Assembly: GCF_013368755.1 (NCBI RefSeq)
Contig: NC_049565.1
Span: 4,340,001-4,404,000 of the forward strand
DNA from: Talaromyces rugulosus
Lineage: Eukaryota > Ascomycota > Eurotiomycetes > Eurotiales > Trichocomaceae
Length of the DNA: 64,000 nucleotides
Direction of reading: 5' to 3'
How positions within the stretch are numbered: the first letter of the stretch is position 1; every line of letters starts with the position of its first letter. The translations under genes and the position numbers were made by a program. The notes beneath the pieces are model-generated. The model searched no databases. It was not told where the DNA came from and saw only the letters and a list, made by a program, of their open reading frames with translations. Shown in pieces: positions 34,411-46,099 of the stretch.

Positions 34411-35131
34411 TGTATATTTACGCCACGTTGGTCACCAAGAGTCCAAATAACCCTGAGGTCTTCGTATATGGATTTGGCATCTCTCATAACTTGTGCATTA
34501 ACTCCCTTTCCAACAATCCGAATATCCTTCCACGAGATTAATATCACCGACATGCTAGCACCACAAGCACTTCGATATGAGCGATAAGGCTTCACGGCCT
34601 GCGACTATTACTATGGGACGAAACCTCTAGGGAGGAAAAAAAAAAGAACGACTCTCCTGAATTAATCCAGTAAAGAATATCTTTTTTACGACGGTAAGAT
34701 GGAAATAAACTAAAATCTATGGATGCGAATCCCAGCCGAGACAAAACTCCGGAGCCCTCGCAATAAGAATGATATGTAGGACACTGATTTGATCCTTATA
34801 TCCTGGTGAGGCGAAGGATTTCCGTTTGCGGTGACACAGGGAAACCCATAGGAAACTCTAAGAACTGTCGACTTGGAACCGACGGGACCATAAAATTAAC
34901 ATTTAAGCACCACTTTTTGGCAGTTCGCAAATCCCAACAAATCCCACCAGTCAAATGAAGCCAAAACATGTACCCCGCAGATCCATCGTCTGATCTGTCT
35001 GCTGTTTCTATTAACCAATGATGTCATATGCGGACTCTAATATATCTTCACATCAAAAACAACACCTGTCCCGCCGCTTCTCTCTTCACAATTCCAAGTT
35101 CTTCATTCTATCCCATTAAGTTTCTCCTGCG
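34411..35131. other. intergenic, no gene seen
   Basis: About 720 bp of spacer includes the promoter of the anthrone-oxygenase-like gene. No frame with domain-like content was found. Confidence 0.45.
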
Positions 35132-35723
35132 ATGAATACCTTCCCTATTGGCTATCGTGTTGCCCAAGCCATCGGCTTCACGGGTGCTGCCTGGCTATCT
35201 GGTAAGCGGCTTTTATTCTGTGGATTTGTTTCAAGGCTAACCACCCCTTGTTAATTGGATAGGCAACATAGCCGCTCTAAGCATGAATGCTGCACCTGCA
35301 CTCATACGTGCCCGGAAGGAAGACCATTTACCCATCACAAACACGGTTAAGCTCTGGAGAAATCTCTTTGAATCCGGGAAATCCCAGAATCCCCCTATTG
35401 CTGCGCTCACCGCGTCCTCCTTCTTCTACCTTGCATGGTCTACACGGTCCAGCTCGACATTATTCCGTCAAGTCGCGCCCAACAGCACTATACTATACGG
35501 TACAGCGGCAATTTTAACCCTCGGTATTGTACCTTACACTATTGTCGCAATGAGTGGTACAAATAATGCGCTTTTGGCCAAAACAAAATTGGACTATGAA
35601 CCGTCTTCTCAGGCTAGTGCGGAAATCGAGGAGCTCGTCAACAATTGGGCCTTGCTCAATGGCTTCCGAAGTCTTTTACCGTTGGCGGGTGGTCTACTGG
35701 GAATTTTCGCCGCCCTTGCGTAA
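35132..35723 (+). CDS. DUF1772 / anthrone oxygenase-like membrane protein (HypC-type)
   Basis: Two exons, 35132-35201 and 35263-35723, give 176 residues. The first junction forms AAWLSGNIAALSMNAAPAL, the conserved first helix of the family. Further helices are IAALTASSFFYLAWSTRSSS, ILYGTAAILTLGIVPYTIVA and SLLPLAGGLLGIFAALA, so a four-helix membrane protein is expected. HypC of the aflatoxin cluster and GedH of the geodin cluster oxidise anthrones to anthraquinones and belong here. The conserved Asn/Trp near the C-terminus (NNWALLNGFRS) is visible. In this window the gene follows a Zn2Cys6 regulator. With the questin-oxidase-like and NmrA-like genes, it completes a set of aromatic-polyketide tailoring functions, but the chemistry here is inferred. 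Confidence 0.82.
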
Positions 35724-37603
35724 GATCAAGGTGGAAATGTTGTGATTTTCGATTCGATTATGAAATTTTTATTCAACCAAAATCACGGCTTCTGTTATGA
35801 ACCATTCTAAATTGGTATTTTACGGACATGTGTATTGTAAATAAGTGATATATCCGCGGTAGTTAGTGATCGCCGAAAAGTATTTAAATTGCTTCAGTTA
35901 GCGCCGCCTTACAAGGCCTTCGTCCAATGCCCCTCCCCTAAGCAATACCCAATAGCACGTGGTCTTGATCTGATTTTTCTAATGGTTCAAAGTTAGCAAC
36001 ATTAGCAGGAACTTGGAAATCGACTGACATCTAAGCGGCAGCTTTCTCGGCTATGTGCTGGTAGATGATGGTTCCTTGGGGATATTTGTCTAGAGTTTTC
36101 TGAAAAGCCCTCTTGCTTGTACGACTTCCACATAGCAATATTCAAAATGATAGTATTGTTTTCAATGCAGCTAGGCGGTGAGGATACCAGGTTGATCTTC
36201 CATTAAGTGAGAATTTAGTTGGGAACAACTTCAAGACAATGGGACCAACGCTGTGTTCTATCTACAGAAGGGAATGAGCTTTCGGGGACAATTTTGCCAA
36301 AGGTAAACATGTATAAGAACCAGTGCACACCACCAGGAGGCTGAACCACCTGGTTTGCCCTAAAGCTGCACCAGTTTCCTATAAAAGTCCTGAGCAATAA
36401 CCGTAATTCAAACTATAAAACTAGGATAACAAAGCTTTATCTATCTATATATATCTATATATATATATATATATAGATAAGAGATAAAATAGAAATATCG
36501 GAGATCTACGAATAATAATAATAATAACAAAAAAACAGGGTTGTCGTTCCAGCCCCCTAAAGCGGGAGCTCCATGTAAATTTACACTTATTTGGCCAATG
36601 ACGTGTCGAAATGCGGGTAGGTACACTGTATTTGACTGTATTGGTGTAGTACTAATGTAATTTAATCACCCAGTTTTTTTGATCGGACGCGGAGTAATTC
36701 TTCAGTCCGGCCGACTCCTGCAGGAGATCTAATAATAACAATATTACTATCACTTCATACGGAACAGAGGAATAGTAATAGTAATTCAATATAGTAATAA
36801 ATAATGCTATTATGCTGGGATAAGACTCCATGTAGGGCCCGTGCTCTGATTGGGCCGCCCTGAAAAGTGTATCGGTTGGACTCGTAAGTACGCATACGTA
36901 CCTTGGTAGGAGTAAGTAGTTACTGGCTAGGTTCCTAGCAGGTTAGTGGCAGTAGTAGCTGCTGCTGCACGGCGGAAAAAGAGATTAATATATATCAATG
37001 AGTTACATTTGCACCTTTAGTTCTCTTAGTTCTATAGCAGAGCTGGTAGTATTGCTACCTCGGCCTGGCGACCCCTATCTAGTATCGAGTCTAAATGCCA
37101 ATTAACTATTTAACCAATAATTAATTCAGAGGAGTATGTTGTGGCTGTGGCGCCTCGCTTCGCACTAGCAGCGCTCTCCTGACACTAGAGGCTGGTCTAG
37201 CCACACGATTCCGTCGCTCTTGCCTCCGCTTTGTGCAGCGCCCGCCCCCGTTGGCTGCTCTTGCCCGTTCCCTGTTCTGCGCGCTCTCTCTTAGTTTGTG
37301 CAGTGTTTTCCATCTCTCGACTCTCTTCATCAAGAAGGGGAGCGAGAAGAAGAAGAAGACGACGAAGAAGAAGAACTCCGCTTGTCTGACTGTGTGACTC
37401 GCCTCGCCTCTTTTTGTCTCTTGCTCTCCTTGCGTCAAATCGGTGACTTTGTGACGACTCTGAAACGCGAATCGCACGCCTGCATGTGGTGCTGGAGAGA
37501 TCGAGCTGATCGACCGGAATCCCAATACTACTAGACGTCGATGTCGCTTTTGCTTTTGTGAATGGAGACAGCCCTCGCACAGAACAGCACTCGCTAGCTC
37601 ACC
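35724..37603. other. intergenic and probable spaA leader
   Basis: This 1.9-kb region has TA and AAT microsatellites near 36.4-36.5 kb. A GAAGAAGAAGAC-type purine tract at 37.35 kb lies close to the spaA start, as expected for a promoter/leader of a highly expressed gene. No gene was recognised. Confidence 0.45.
36437..36480. repeat. TATC/TA microsatellite
   Basis: Simple TATC and TA repeats run for about 44 bp, with an adjacent run of AAT triplets at about 36510-36527. Such arrays are usually length-polymorphic. Confidence 0.8.
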
Positions 37604-40445
37604 ATGAATGGTCGCAACGGCACCATGTCTCCCATTTCCGTCGATGGAAGCGAGTGGTCTGGCATCGGCCAGTACCAACTAGGCCTCAAGCAAGAACCCC
37701 CCTTCTCGCCCACAATGTCGAATCGAGGAACGCTGGCGACTCCTCCAGTCTCTGCCGGTCCTGTGTCTCCCAGTTCGATGGGCTTGAACGTCGCCCAACC
37801 CGCGCCTCGACGGCCTGGGGATCCAGGCAACCCGTCTCCTCCCAATTCCATCGCTGCGAGATCCAGCGTGGGCACCTTGTCCGACCAGCATGGCGGCCGA
37901 CACCGGCGAATTGAAGAAGCGCTCGCTCAGCACTACAATGCGTTGCGCCGCTACCTGGGGAACCCTTACCAGAGCGAGAGAGCCGCCATGAAAACGAATA
38001 AAGCGCGCGACAAGCTGCTGCGGCTATCGGCCACCCAGTTCCACGAGTTGAGTACCGACGTCTTTGACGAACTGATCCGCCGGCAACAAGCATCCGGTGG
38101 ACCCAACCGCCCTCCCCGACCAGACATTCCGCCTTTCCTCCCTCCCCGTAACGATTTCCACGAGAAACGTAACCAGGCTCGGCAGAAGCTGGCTTCGCTG
38201 CAGGGGCCTCGCTTTCGCGACCTCGCAACCGATGTCTTTTGCGAGTTGGAGCGTCGCTTTCCGCAATTTGCTGGTCCCGATATGCCTCGTATGGGCAGTC
38301 CAGCAGGCAGCATGCGTGGAGGTCCGTTCCGTCCGGGATCCAACGGCTTCCCACCACCTGGATTCCCCGGCGGTCCACGACCGGGGTCGCGAGGTCCTGG
38401 TCCGGCCGGCAGGGGGTTTCCGCCAGGAGGTCCTCCCGGTGGTCGCTTCCCGCCGCGCCAGCAATCGCTTAGTGGTGGTGGTATGAGCCCCGGTGACGAA
38501 AATGGACCGCTGCCAAAGTCATTCCAGAGCAACACCATGGTGCCTAACAAGAGTACCTTGGTAGAGGATGATGACGACGATCTGGATGATGATTTTGACG
38601 GACGCAGTGATGCTTTTGGATTGGATGTCCTGCAGAGCCGACGAGGAACGACCGCGACTATTGGCGATAAGAAACTGTTGGCAGACAGCCAGGCACAAGC
38701 TACCTCGTTGCAAGAACGTATCGACGAATTGGAGAGTTTGATGAAGAGCAAAGACCAGGAGATCTCTCGTCTGCAGGACGAGCATGAAAAGTCGCAGGTA
38801 GGTTTTTTGCTCCATGTGAAGAAGATGAATACTGAACAAAACAGGCAAGCACTAGTGAACGTGAGGAATGGGAAAGCCTAAAAGCCGATTTGGAAGGCAA
38901 GGTGGCAGATGTCGAAAATGCCAACACGTATCTGCAATCGAGAATCGAGGAGTTACAAGAGAACCATTCGAGTAAAGAGCAAGATCTGCTTCAGCAGCTT
39001 GAAGCACTTGGAGCGGCGCACAGTACCGGCGGAGATGCTGAATTGCAACAGCGATACGAAGAGCTGGAATCACGGCATCAGTCCTTGCAGGTCGAGCTGC
39101 AGGAACACCACAACACGACTGAGGAGGTCCGACGAGACGCGGCGACTTTCTTGAAAGAAATGAGAGCAATGTCGGAACGCAGCAACGCTACCTGGGAGCG
39201 AGAAGAGAAGCTTTCTCGTGATGTCAATCGGCTCGAAGAAGAAGTCAAGGAATGGAAGAGCCGCTATATCAAGGCAAAGACACAACTACGCCATCTCCGT
39301 ACATCTTCGGTTGGCATCTCCAACTTCCGAGCAGATGTGGGCAACTTTGCCAAGGAAAACGAACTCATGCAACCAAATGGCATGGTCAAGGATACCCATG
39401 TGACCAAGTTCCAAATCTCGGTCGACGAGCTGCTCCGTACCGCGCGCTCCGGTGAGCCCGGGTTGGTTCTGGACCAGATGAAGGTTGTTGTTGTTGCCGT
39501 TCGCCACATCATCAATGACATTGAAATCGTCCAAAAGGGCGAGGAGCTGCCTTTCTCGCAGAAGCGTGCCAAGTCTAAGGTTTCAACCACTGCAAATAAC
39601 TTGATCACCGCATCAAAGAACTTTGCCAGCTCCAGTGGCTTGTCACCCATCTCACTGCTCGATGCAGCTGCATCTCATCTCAGCACGGCCGTCATTGAGC
39701 TCCTTCGGCAAGTGAAGATTTCTGCCAGCCCTGCCGAGGACCTGGAAGAGGAAGATCAAGACAACATCGCTCCGATGCAGTCTCCTGGTTACTTTAGCGT
39801 TGCTCCCAGCCAGGGCCGGCTTAGCCACAACGGCTCCGTGTACAGTGCGATCAGTTCTCCATCAACTAGACCTCGAAGCACAGCTCACCGCCACACGATG
39901 TCTCGCGGTGGCATCCCTGGCGTCCAAGCTCTTGCAATTGGAAAGGCCAATTATGGACTGCGCCCGCAGGACCATGAGCTAGAAGAACTCAAGGTATGTA
40001 TACCATTACGCTAAGTTTTAAGTCATTTGTCTAACAAAATCAGCTTTACCTCGAAGACCAAACCGAGGGTTTAATCCACACCATCCAGTCGCTAGTTGCC
40101 AGCATCCGCAGCGAAGAACCCATCTCATCGATTGGCGGTCACATTGCCACGATATCGGCTGTTGTCGGCAACGTGGTGTCATCGACCGACCAAGCCATGG
40201 ACAAAGCAGAGATCAGTCCAACAGTACGAGAACGCCTTGGACCAGTAGTCCAGACCCTAGCAGACTGCTCTGACCGACTGTCACGCACGGGAGCTGAGGG
40301 AGAAGAGGTTGATAGCCCTGAGCACCTTAGGGATATCACCAGCAAACTGCCACCCATTGCCTTTGAGATTGCCCGCGAAACAAAGGAGCTGGTTCAACGT
40401 ATTGGCCAACTCGAGCTAGACCAGGGAGATGACGAATTCCGGTAG
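37604..40445 (+). CDS. spaA: Spa2/SpaA-type polarity scaffold
   Basis: Three exons, 37604-38797, 38845-39993 and 40044-40445, encode 914 residues. Two Spa2-homology (SHD/GIT) repeats lie near residues 103-160 (NKARDKLLRLSATQFHELST, DVFDELIRR) and 183-222 (RNQARQKLASLQGPRFRDLA, DVFCELERR). A Pro/Gly-rich linker (FPPPGFPGGPRPGSRGPGP) and an acidic run DDDDDLDDDFDGR follow. A long coiled coil then runs from about residue 365 to 560 across the first intron. The C-terminal half includes DELLRTARSGEPGLVLDQMK, the conserved Spa2 tail domain. Spa2 proteins cap the polarisome at hyphal tips, binding formin, Bud6 and MAP kinase kinases. All exon joins are phase 0, and domain order matches Aspergillus SpaA. 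The gene looks intact. Confidence 0.93.
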
Positions 40446-41163
40446 ATTCGTTTATTTTAACCGTGACGCTTATTTGACTTTTTCGACTTTTTTCGACTTT
40501 TTCAGCGAATCCGCTTGTTGGTTCCTTTTGAGTACACGTAACGCCCTGTGGTCTATACAAACAAACAAAGTATAGGCCGAGGATGTATATTCATGGGTAG
40601 TCCCCGATTGTGAATGACATGGACGATTCAACGACACTGGTGCATGATTTTCTTTTTATTTCATGTCTGGAAATTTTTGTTTCATGTTGCATTTTATCTT
40701 GCGACCTGCCTTTTTCTTTCTTCTTTTATATTTATTGCTTGAGAGTTTGGAGGGACTCTTAATGTTTCTTTTCTAATATTCCAGGATTGCATGAGTTGTA
40801 TGATTCTGGCTGTTTATTGGTGATGGATTATTATTGGGGTTATGTATTATATATCTTGTTGCTTCTTGTGGTTGATACTTGAGGGCTGTGTTTTCCGTGC
40901 AGATATGGGTCATCGTGTGACTATGACAATTATGAATTATCAATATAACTAGCATTACGTCAACTGCACATGTGGTGGTAGGACGGTGTGGATGTATCAA
41001 TTGATCCAATTCGTAGTGCAATCTTTTTAACTGTATGTCACTGGTGTATGACATGATAATGAAATATGACCCCGGTCTAAACCAAAAAAAAAAAAAAAAA
41101 ATTAGGAACGTCAATTAAAACGTAATTTACAAACATCATAAAACTCTATATCAAGGAACATAA
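40446..41163. other. convergent intergenic region
   Basis: The 3' flanks of spaA and the GT32 gene meet here. It contains an 18-base A-run near 41083. No gene was recognised. Confidence 0.45.
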
Positions 41164-42393
41164 CTACACTACTCCATCAGCCTGGTTCTGGGCTTCTGCC
41201 TGTTTTGCGGCTTCTTCTTTCTTTTTGGCCTCTTCTTCCTCCTTCTGTTTGGCCTCCTCCTGGAGCTTCTTCTTGTGCTCCTTGGCCTCCTTGTCGGCGT
41301 CCTTCCACGAGCCCCAATAGTGATGCGACACCAGCTCGTCGCTCTGGTCATCCGGATGCCCGTTCTGGGCGGCCGCAAACGAGTTCCCAGGCATGATTAG
41401 AAGATCACCAATCAGTTTCGGCTGTTTGATATGATGGAACTCGCGGTCATCGATGGGCCGGTCCAGCGCCTTACTGAGACTTTTGAGCACCCAGACCGTC
41501 ATGATTTTTGGCCCGGTTACGTCGACCACATCCGACAGCATCTCCAGTTCAAGCTTCTGCATGGGCACGTTGTTATCGGCGGCGATTTTGCGTAATGTGT
41601 CGGCCACAGCGTCCACGACGGCCTGCAAGTGTCGCGACGACGGGCGTGCTGCGAATACCCAGTTGCAAAACTGCGATGCTACCTGTGTTCCCTCCCCATG
41701 CCATTCCATATCAAACTCCAACCCAACAATCATATCAATCGGCTTGTCGCGGTATTCTTCAGGTACCCATTCCGACACTTCCTTTTCGCACGTCGCGTCC
41801 AAGTCACTCCATATCCCGCCATCGGCCAACACCATCAGATACCGCAACAGATCGGCCCTCAAGATCGGAATCGGGATTGATTCGTACAGTTCGACAAGGT
41901 CGGGTCGAGTCGCCGAGAATTTCGCGCGCACAAAGGTTACGGCGGATTCGTCGGTGAGTAGTTCCTGTCGGTGGTATGGGTTTTTCTCGGTCCAGGTGTA
42001 TACCCATTCCAGTTGGTTCTTTTCGAGTTGGTTGGTTTTGGAGGATTGCCAGACCTTGTCGGGGATGCCTAGGATGGCGGTTTTGTAAAGGGGGCTGTTT
42101 TCATTTTGAATATTGTTTGTAGAAGGAGAAGAAGGAGGACGTGAGTCGTAATAATCGGCGTCGGAAGAGTCGGGTTTAGGAGAAAATGAAGAAATAGGTC
42201 TCGCGGTCGTCTCCTCTGAGTTTGACACCGGCACAGAAGACGGTTTGCTGCTCTGAGGAGCTTGAGTCGTCCCGAGAGACCGATGCAATGGTTCCCAGTT
42301 GACGTGCAAGATATACAACAAGACCAGGAGTAAAGGAGTGACGATGGCAACCAAGCGCAGGAAGCGCCCGCTCTTTAGAAGTGGGGCTAGCAT
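41164..42393 (-). CDS. GT32 (Och1-like) glycosyltransferase, type II membrane protein
   Basis: A single exon. The ATG at 42393 (MLAPLLKSGRF) gives 409 residues; the longer frame starts only at a TTG codon. A signal-anchor helix, LRLVAIVTPLLLVLLYILHV, lies near the N-terminus, followed by a Ser/Pro-rich stem. The catalytic domain begins near ILGIPDKVWQSSKTNQLEKN and includes RADLLRYLMVLADGGIWSDL directly followed by DAT, which supplies the DXD sugar-nucleotide/metal motif. A conserved histidine pair in VSHHYWGSW ends the domain. A Lys/Glu/Ala-rich helix closes the protein. Och1-family enzymes add alpha-1,6-mannose to N-glycans in the Golgi. Members with this domain may act on other acceptors, so acceptor specificity is inferred. 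Length and topology are typical. Confidence 0.88.
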   Translation of the reverse strand: MLAPLLKSGRFLRLVAIVTPLLLVLLYILHVNWEPLHRSLGTTQAPQSSKPSSVPVSNSEETTARPISSFSPKPDSSDADYYDSRPPSSPSTNNIQNENSPLYKTAILGIPDKVWQSSKTNQLEKNQLEWVYTWTEKNPYHRQELLTDESAVTFVRAKFSATRPDLVELYESIPIPILRADLLRYLMVLADGGIWSDLDATCEKEVSEWVPEEYRDKPIDMIVGLEFDMEWHGEGTQVASQFCNWVFAARPSSRHLQAVVDAVADTLRKIAADNNVPMQKLELEMLSDVVDVTGPKIMTVWVLKSLSKALDRPIDDREFHHIKQPKLIGDLLIMPGNSFAAAQNGHPDDQSDELVSHHYWGSWKDADKEAKEHKKKLQEEAKQKEEEEAKKKEEAAKQAEAQNQADGVV

Positions 42394-43406
42394 TGGAGTG
42401 TCGAGCGGAAGGGCATGGTATATAAAATTATTATTTTTTGGGATATCCAAAATGAATATTTCAAAGGAAAGAAAATAAGAAACCGAAAGAAAGCAAGGTG
42501 AATAATGGATCTGGGGTGAGTTGAGGCGAGCTGACAGATAACCTGATGGGTCCTGATAGCAATAAATAATACCGTGGTATCAGCCGCGTATTATTTACTA
42601 TTCATTCTCGCAATAACTTGGTACGAGCGATACAACTTTTCTGCACAGAAGAGTGGGGGCTCTTCCGACCAAAGCGTCTTCAGCGCACATCCACGTTCCC
42701 CCATACTGCCCAGATATTCGCTGCTGCCTGGAAGCGATAGCGTCCGTTTTAGGCATAGTGTCGGTCTGTTATCCACCTGTATCAAAAACGAAAAATGGGG
42801 ACCTTTTTTAGTGGTATGGAATACCTTAGTTTCTTTACAGCTTAGGCTACATTATTAAAATAACTGATCGGCGCTGGTGCAAAAGGGGGTGAGCTTTAGG
42901 GAAACAAAGAAGAGACAAATATAGGACTATTCCTGTCTGATACAAGTCCACAACAAGTCAGGACAATAATCTTCTGCTAGTCGATTTAAGATCGTTTGCG
43001 TCTCCATACCGCCTAGCCGGGAGCCAATCGGCATCGCCGAATGGAGTGCTAAGATTTAATAGAGCTTGCTTATGTAAGACTGGGGCCTTGGCAGTAATCT
43101 CTATGCTGATTGGCTAGATTCGTCTGAATAAGTACTTTTACACGCCCTCGAGTATATATCACTTCTTCACTGCGCCAGCCCCGATTCCAAAGACAGCACG
43201 CAGAATCAAGTAGAGTGGAAAGATGGAAAAGATGGAAAGGTAAGAAAAACTAGGCTAATTTTGAAATCGACAATATAAAAAAAGACAACCAATCACAGAA
43301 TAAAAAAGACCGTTGAAGCTTCCACCACAAGTCGAAATGGAATAGTATAGACAGGATTCAACTCAAAGCGTGTGTGACAACAAACCATGAAACATGACCA
43401 ACTTTA
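42394..43406. other. intergenic, no gene seen
   Basis: About 1 kb contains the GT32 promoter and the 3' flank of the epsin gene. Short frames on both strands lack domain-like sequence. Confidence 0.45.
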
Positions 43407-45291
43407 TCAGCCCAGCAAATCGTCAAAGGCTGATCCACCGCTTTGGGCAGGAGGCTTTGGCTGTGATGAAGCTGCACCAGGGGTGCCCCAAATGCCCGCG
43501 CTGGACTTTTCCTTGGCCATGCTTGCCAGATTAGGTCCCTTGTTGGGCGCGTTCTTTTGAATACCGGCGCCAGCACTGGCTGTGTTCCAGAGAGATCCGA
43601 ACGCGTCGCCGCCAGATGATTTCGACGCTGCCGGCTTGGCAGCTCCAGCAGCTGGTGATGCAGAAGATGCGGTCAGAGAGGAGAACGAAGAAGTGGTCTG
43701 GTGGAGACCAGGTCTGCCACCGGCCGATGGCGAGATGGGCTGGTTCACGTTGGTATTGACCGAGGTGTAGTAGTTTGGTGTTACTGCTTGATATCCTGTT
43801 GGCTTGATAGCAGGCTGCTGTTGCAGGGGTGCAGCAAATGAAGACGCTGAGGAAAGAGGCGGCGATATCGTGGCGGAACCGGTCGGCGTGGGTGTGGCAG
43901 AAGTGAACCCAGCAAGTCCGCTCAAGTCGGCACCTTGGGACGCAGACACCGGCTTGGGGGCAGCGAACTGGGTGCTTGATGTGGTTGTAACTGTCGACGC
44001 AGGAGGAGAAATTGCCGAGAACTGAGCAGACGGCGCGGCGGCCGGTGATGCCGACTGGAAGTCATCAAAGTCATCATCATCCGCACCCGACCCAAGTATG
44101 TCCAATCCATTATTGCCAGCAGCCGGCTGTTTTCCAGCAGCAGTGGAGGTGACCTCATCATCATCGCCAAAATCAAACAAATCTGCTTCCTTTGGCTTGG
44201 GTGGTTCGGGCTCCTTGGCCTGTGGCTTTGGTTCCGTTCGTCGCCGTATCGGTGCCGAAAGCTCGTCGTCGCCCTCGTCGTACTCTTCAAACCGGTTGCT
44301 TCGTCGGCCGGACTCCCTGCTTATATCACTGATATTGCTGGCTCCACCAAACCCGCCACCATCACCAAACACTCCTCCGCTATATCCACCATAACTGTCA
44401 CTACCGAACCCGCCGTATCGTCCACTTCCCTGTCCGGATAATCCGCCTGCCATGCCGCCACCTTCCATACCGCCAAACTTGTTGCGGTTGGCGCGAGCCT
44501 TTTTGCGCTCGTTACGGATAGCATCGACATCGCCGAGTAGTTTGGTTAGTTCTTGCGATCGGTTGCGGACATTGATACCCTGGTCCTTGCCATTGGGGTC
44601 GATATAATGGAATTGGCGAAGCATTCGTAAAAGAGACATGTGAGACCGAGCATCGTCAATGACCCGCTCAGAACCATTCTTGATGAGGAATTCGAGAAGT
44701 TGCAGCGCCTATTTATCATTTAGTATCGAGTAGTCAGCAACAAACGAAAAATCCCTTCATTAAATAACTCTCTGCTGGCTCACCTTGTATATCTGCCGCC
44801 ACTCTTCTGCCGTCTTTTCTGTGAACCGTTTGTAGATCAAAGGCATGATCTCGTTGAGCAATTGACTATAATGACCCGGTCAGCCGCGGATTGCATCGTA
44901 TCGTGGTGTCAGAGGAGGGTGGACCGACTAGTGATGCGTGCCATTGGCGATTTCCTGCATCAAAGTCGAGGATGCGCCCCAAGGTTCGTTGTTTGTGGCT
45001 TCTCGGACCTAAATGGGGTGTTTTGTTGGTAAGCCGACGCAACATCGAAAAAAAGAACAACAAAAAAAACAACAAACCTTGGACTCCATTTCCGTGTAGT
45101 TCATGACAGCTGAAGCAATTACCCCCGATCAGTAAAGGTATACCAACAACATTTCCCTTTTCTCAATTTCTCCTCCATCCCTTCAACTTCCTTGGCGTGG
45201 ACACCTTACCATTTTGCAACTTGCGAGCACCCGCCTTGATGTCGTACAAGGTCAGGTTGCTCACCTGGTCTTTAAGACTGTTGAAATCCAT
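43407..45291 (-). CDS. epsin-like ENTH-domain protein, Ent3 type
   Basis: Five exons on the minus strand, 45210-45291, 45078-45109, 44929-45008, 44784-44865 and 43407-44708, give 525 residues. The ENTH domain (about residues 1-150) starts MDFNSLKDQVSNLTLYDIKA and continues AVMNYTEMESKVREATNNEP, WGASSTLMQEIANGTHH, YKRFTEKTAEEWRQIYKALQ and GSERVIDDARSHMSLLRML across the joins. The remainder is disordered and Gly/Ser/Ala/Pro-rich. DDDDFDDFQSA is a gamma-ear/GGA-binding acidic-phenylalanine motif, and DDLLG ends the chain as a clathrin-box-like site. The DFxDF-type motif and lack of NPF tripeptides favour an Ent3/epsinR role at trans-Golgi and endosomes over plasma-membrane epsins. The intron after exon 3 has an unusual GTCGGT donor, but frame and family identity require it. 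Confidence 0.9.
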
Positions 45292-46099
45292 TGTATTTCA
45301 CGGCGGCTTTTCGTCAATGAATATAACCAAAGGGGAAATAAAGTGAGAGATCCTGTGCGGAATCCAGATGACCTGAAGGTGAGGGCAATATCACGGATAG
45401 ATCGATTAGCCGCAACTGCCCCTGTTAGTGATCAGTGGCGTCGGGAGATCACGTGATTCCTCAGTACTACAATATATACAGACAGACCATGTAAAATGTA
45501 AAGAAAAAGAGAGAGAGAAAGATTTTTGTGAAAATTCTTATTTCCTTTTCGTTCTAATTCCAACATACAACTAACAGGGGACAAGCTGCAAAGTTATTGT
45601 GATACACCAACTGTATTCAATGTTACATATACTGGTCGCTACGGAGTCTTCTATGTAGACACCATCAACATCCAGATGTCAATTGATTGATCAATTAATG
45701 TTACCGAGCAGAAACACTTTCAAGAGTATATATTATTCTCAAGTTAACTTACATACAGGTCGAAAGCAAATAGTACATGAAAATGCAAATCCTATCAATA
45801 TCAATATCCACAACCAAGCACCGCCAACCGAAAACAACCACCAGCTCACAGCTCAGTGCTGATTCTAAAACAAAAAATAAGAAGAAAAATGCTGCTAAAA
45901 AAAAAGGGCGAGGTGCTATATCAATGCGAATATAAACCACGACACTAAGTGCGCCGTTGTCGAACCTCTTTCCTTCTCCCATTCATAACCTCGATCCACC
46001 CTAGGATATCATTCGATGTGATTGATCGCTGTAAACCGAAGAGACCGTATAAAATTCCATCATGCACGCTAAACAAACACCAAAACGACCAAATGCCCG
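45292..46099. promoter_or_regulatory. epsin promoter and IQGAP 3' flank
   Basis: Genes on the same strand are spaced by about 800 bp. The epsin promoter lies at the left, near 45.3-45.5 kb; the right part is the downstream flank of the IQGAP gene. No defined motif was identified. Confidence 0.3.

Noticed and set aside
24000..36000. Complete secondary-metabolite cluster
   Set aside because: No ketosynthase, adenylation, terpene cyclase or prenyltransferase domain was found in any frame.
37966..38751. 261-codon minus-strand frame opposite spaA
   Set aside because: Pro/Gly-rich product mirrors the Pro/Gly-rich linker of SpaA on the other strand; no start context or domain.
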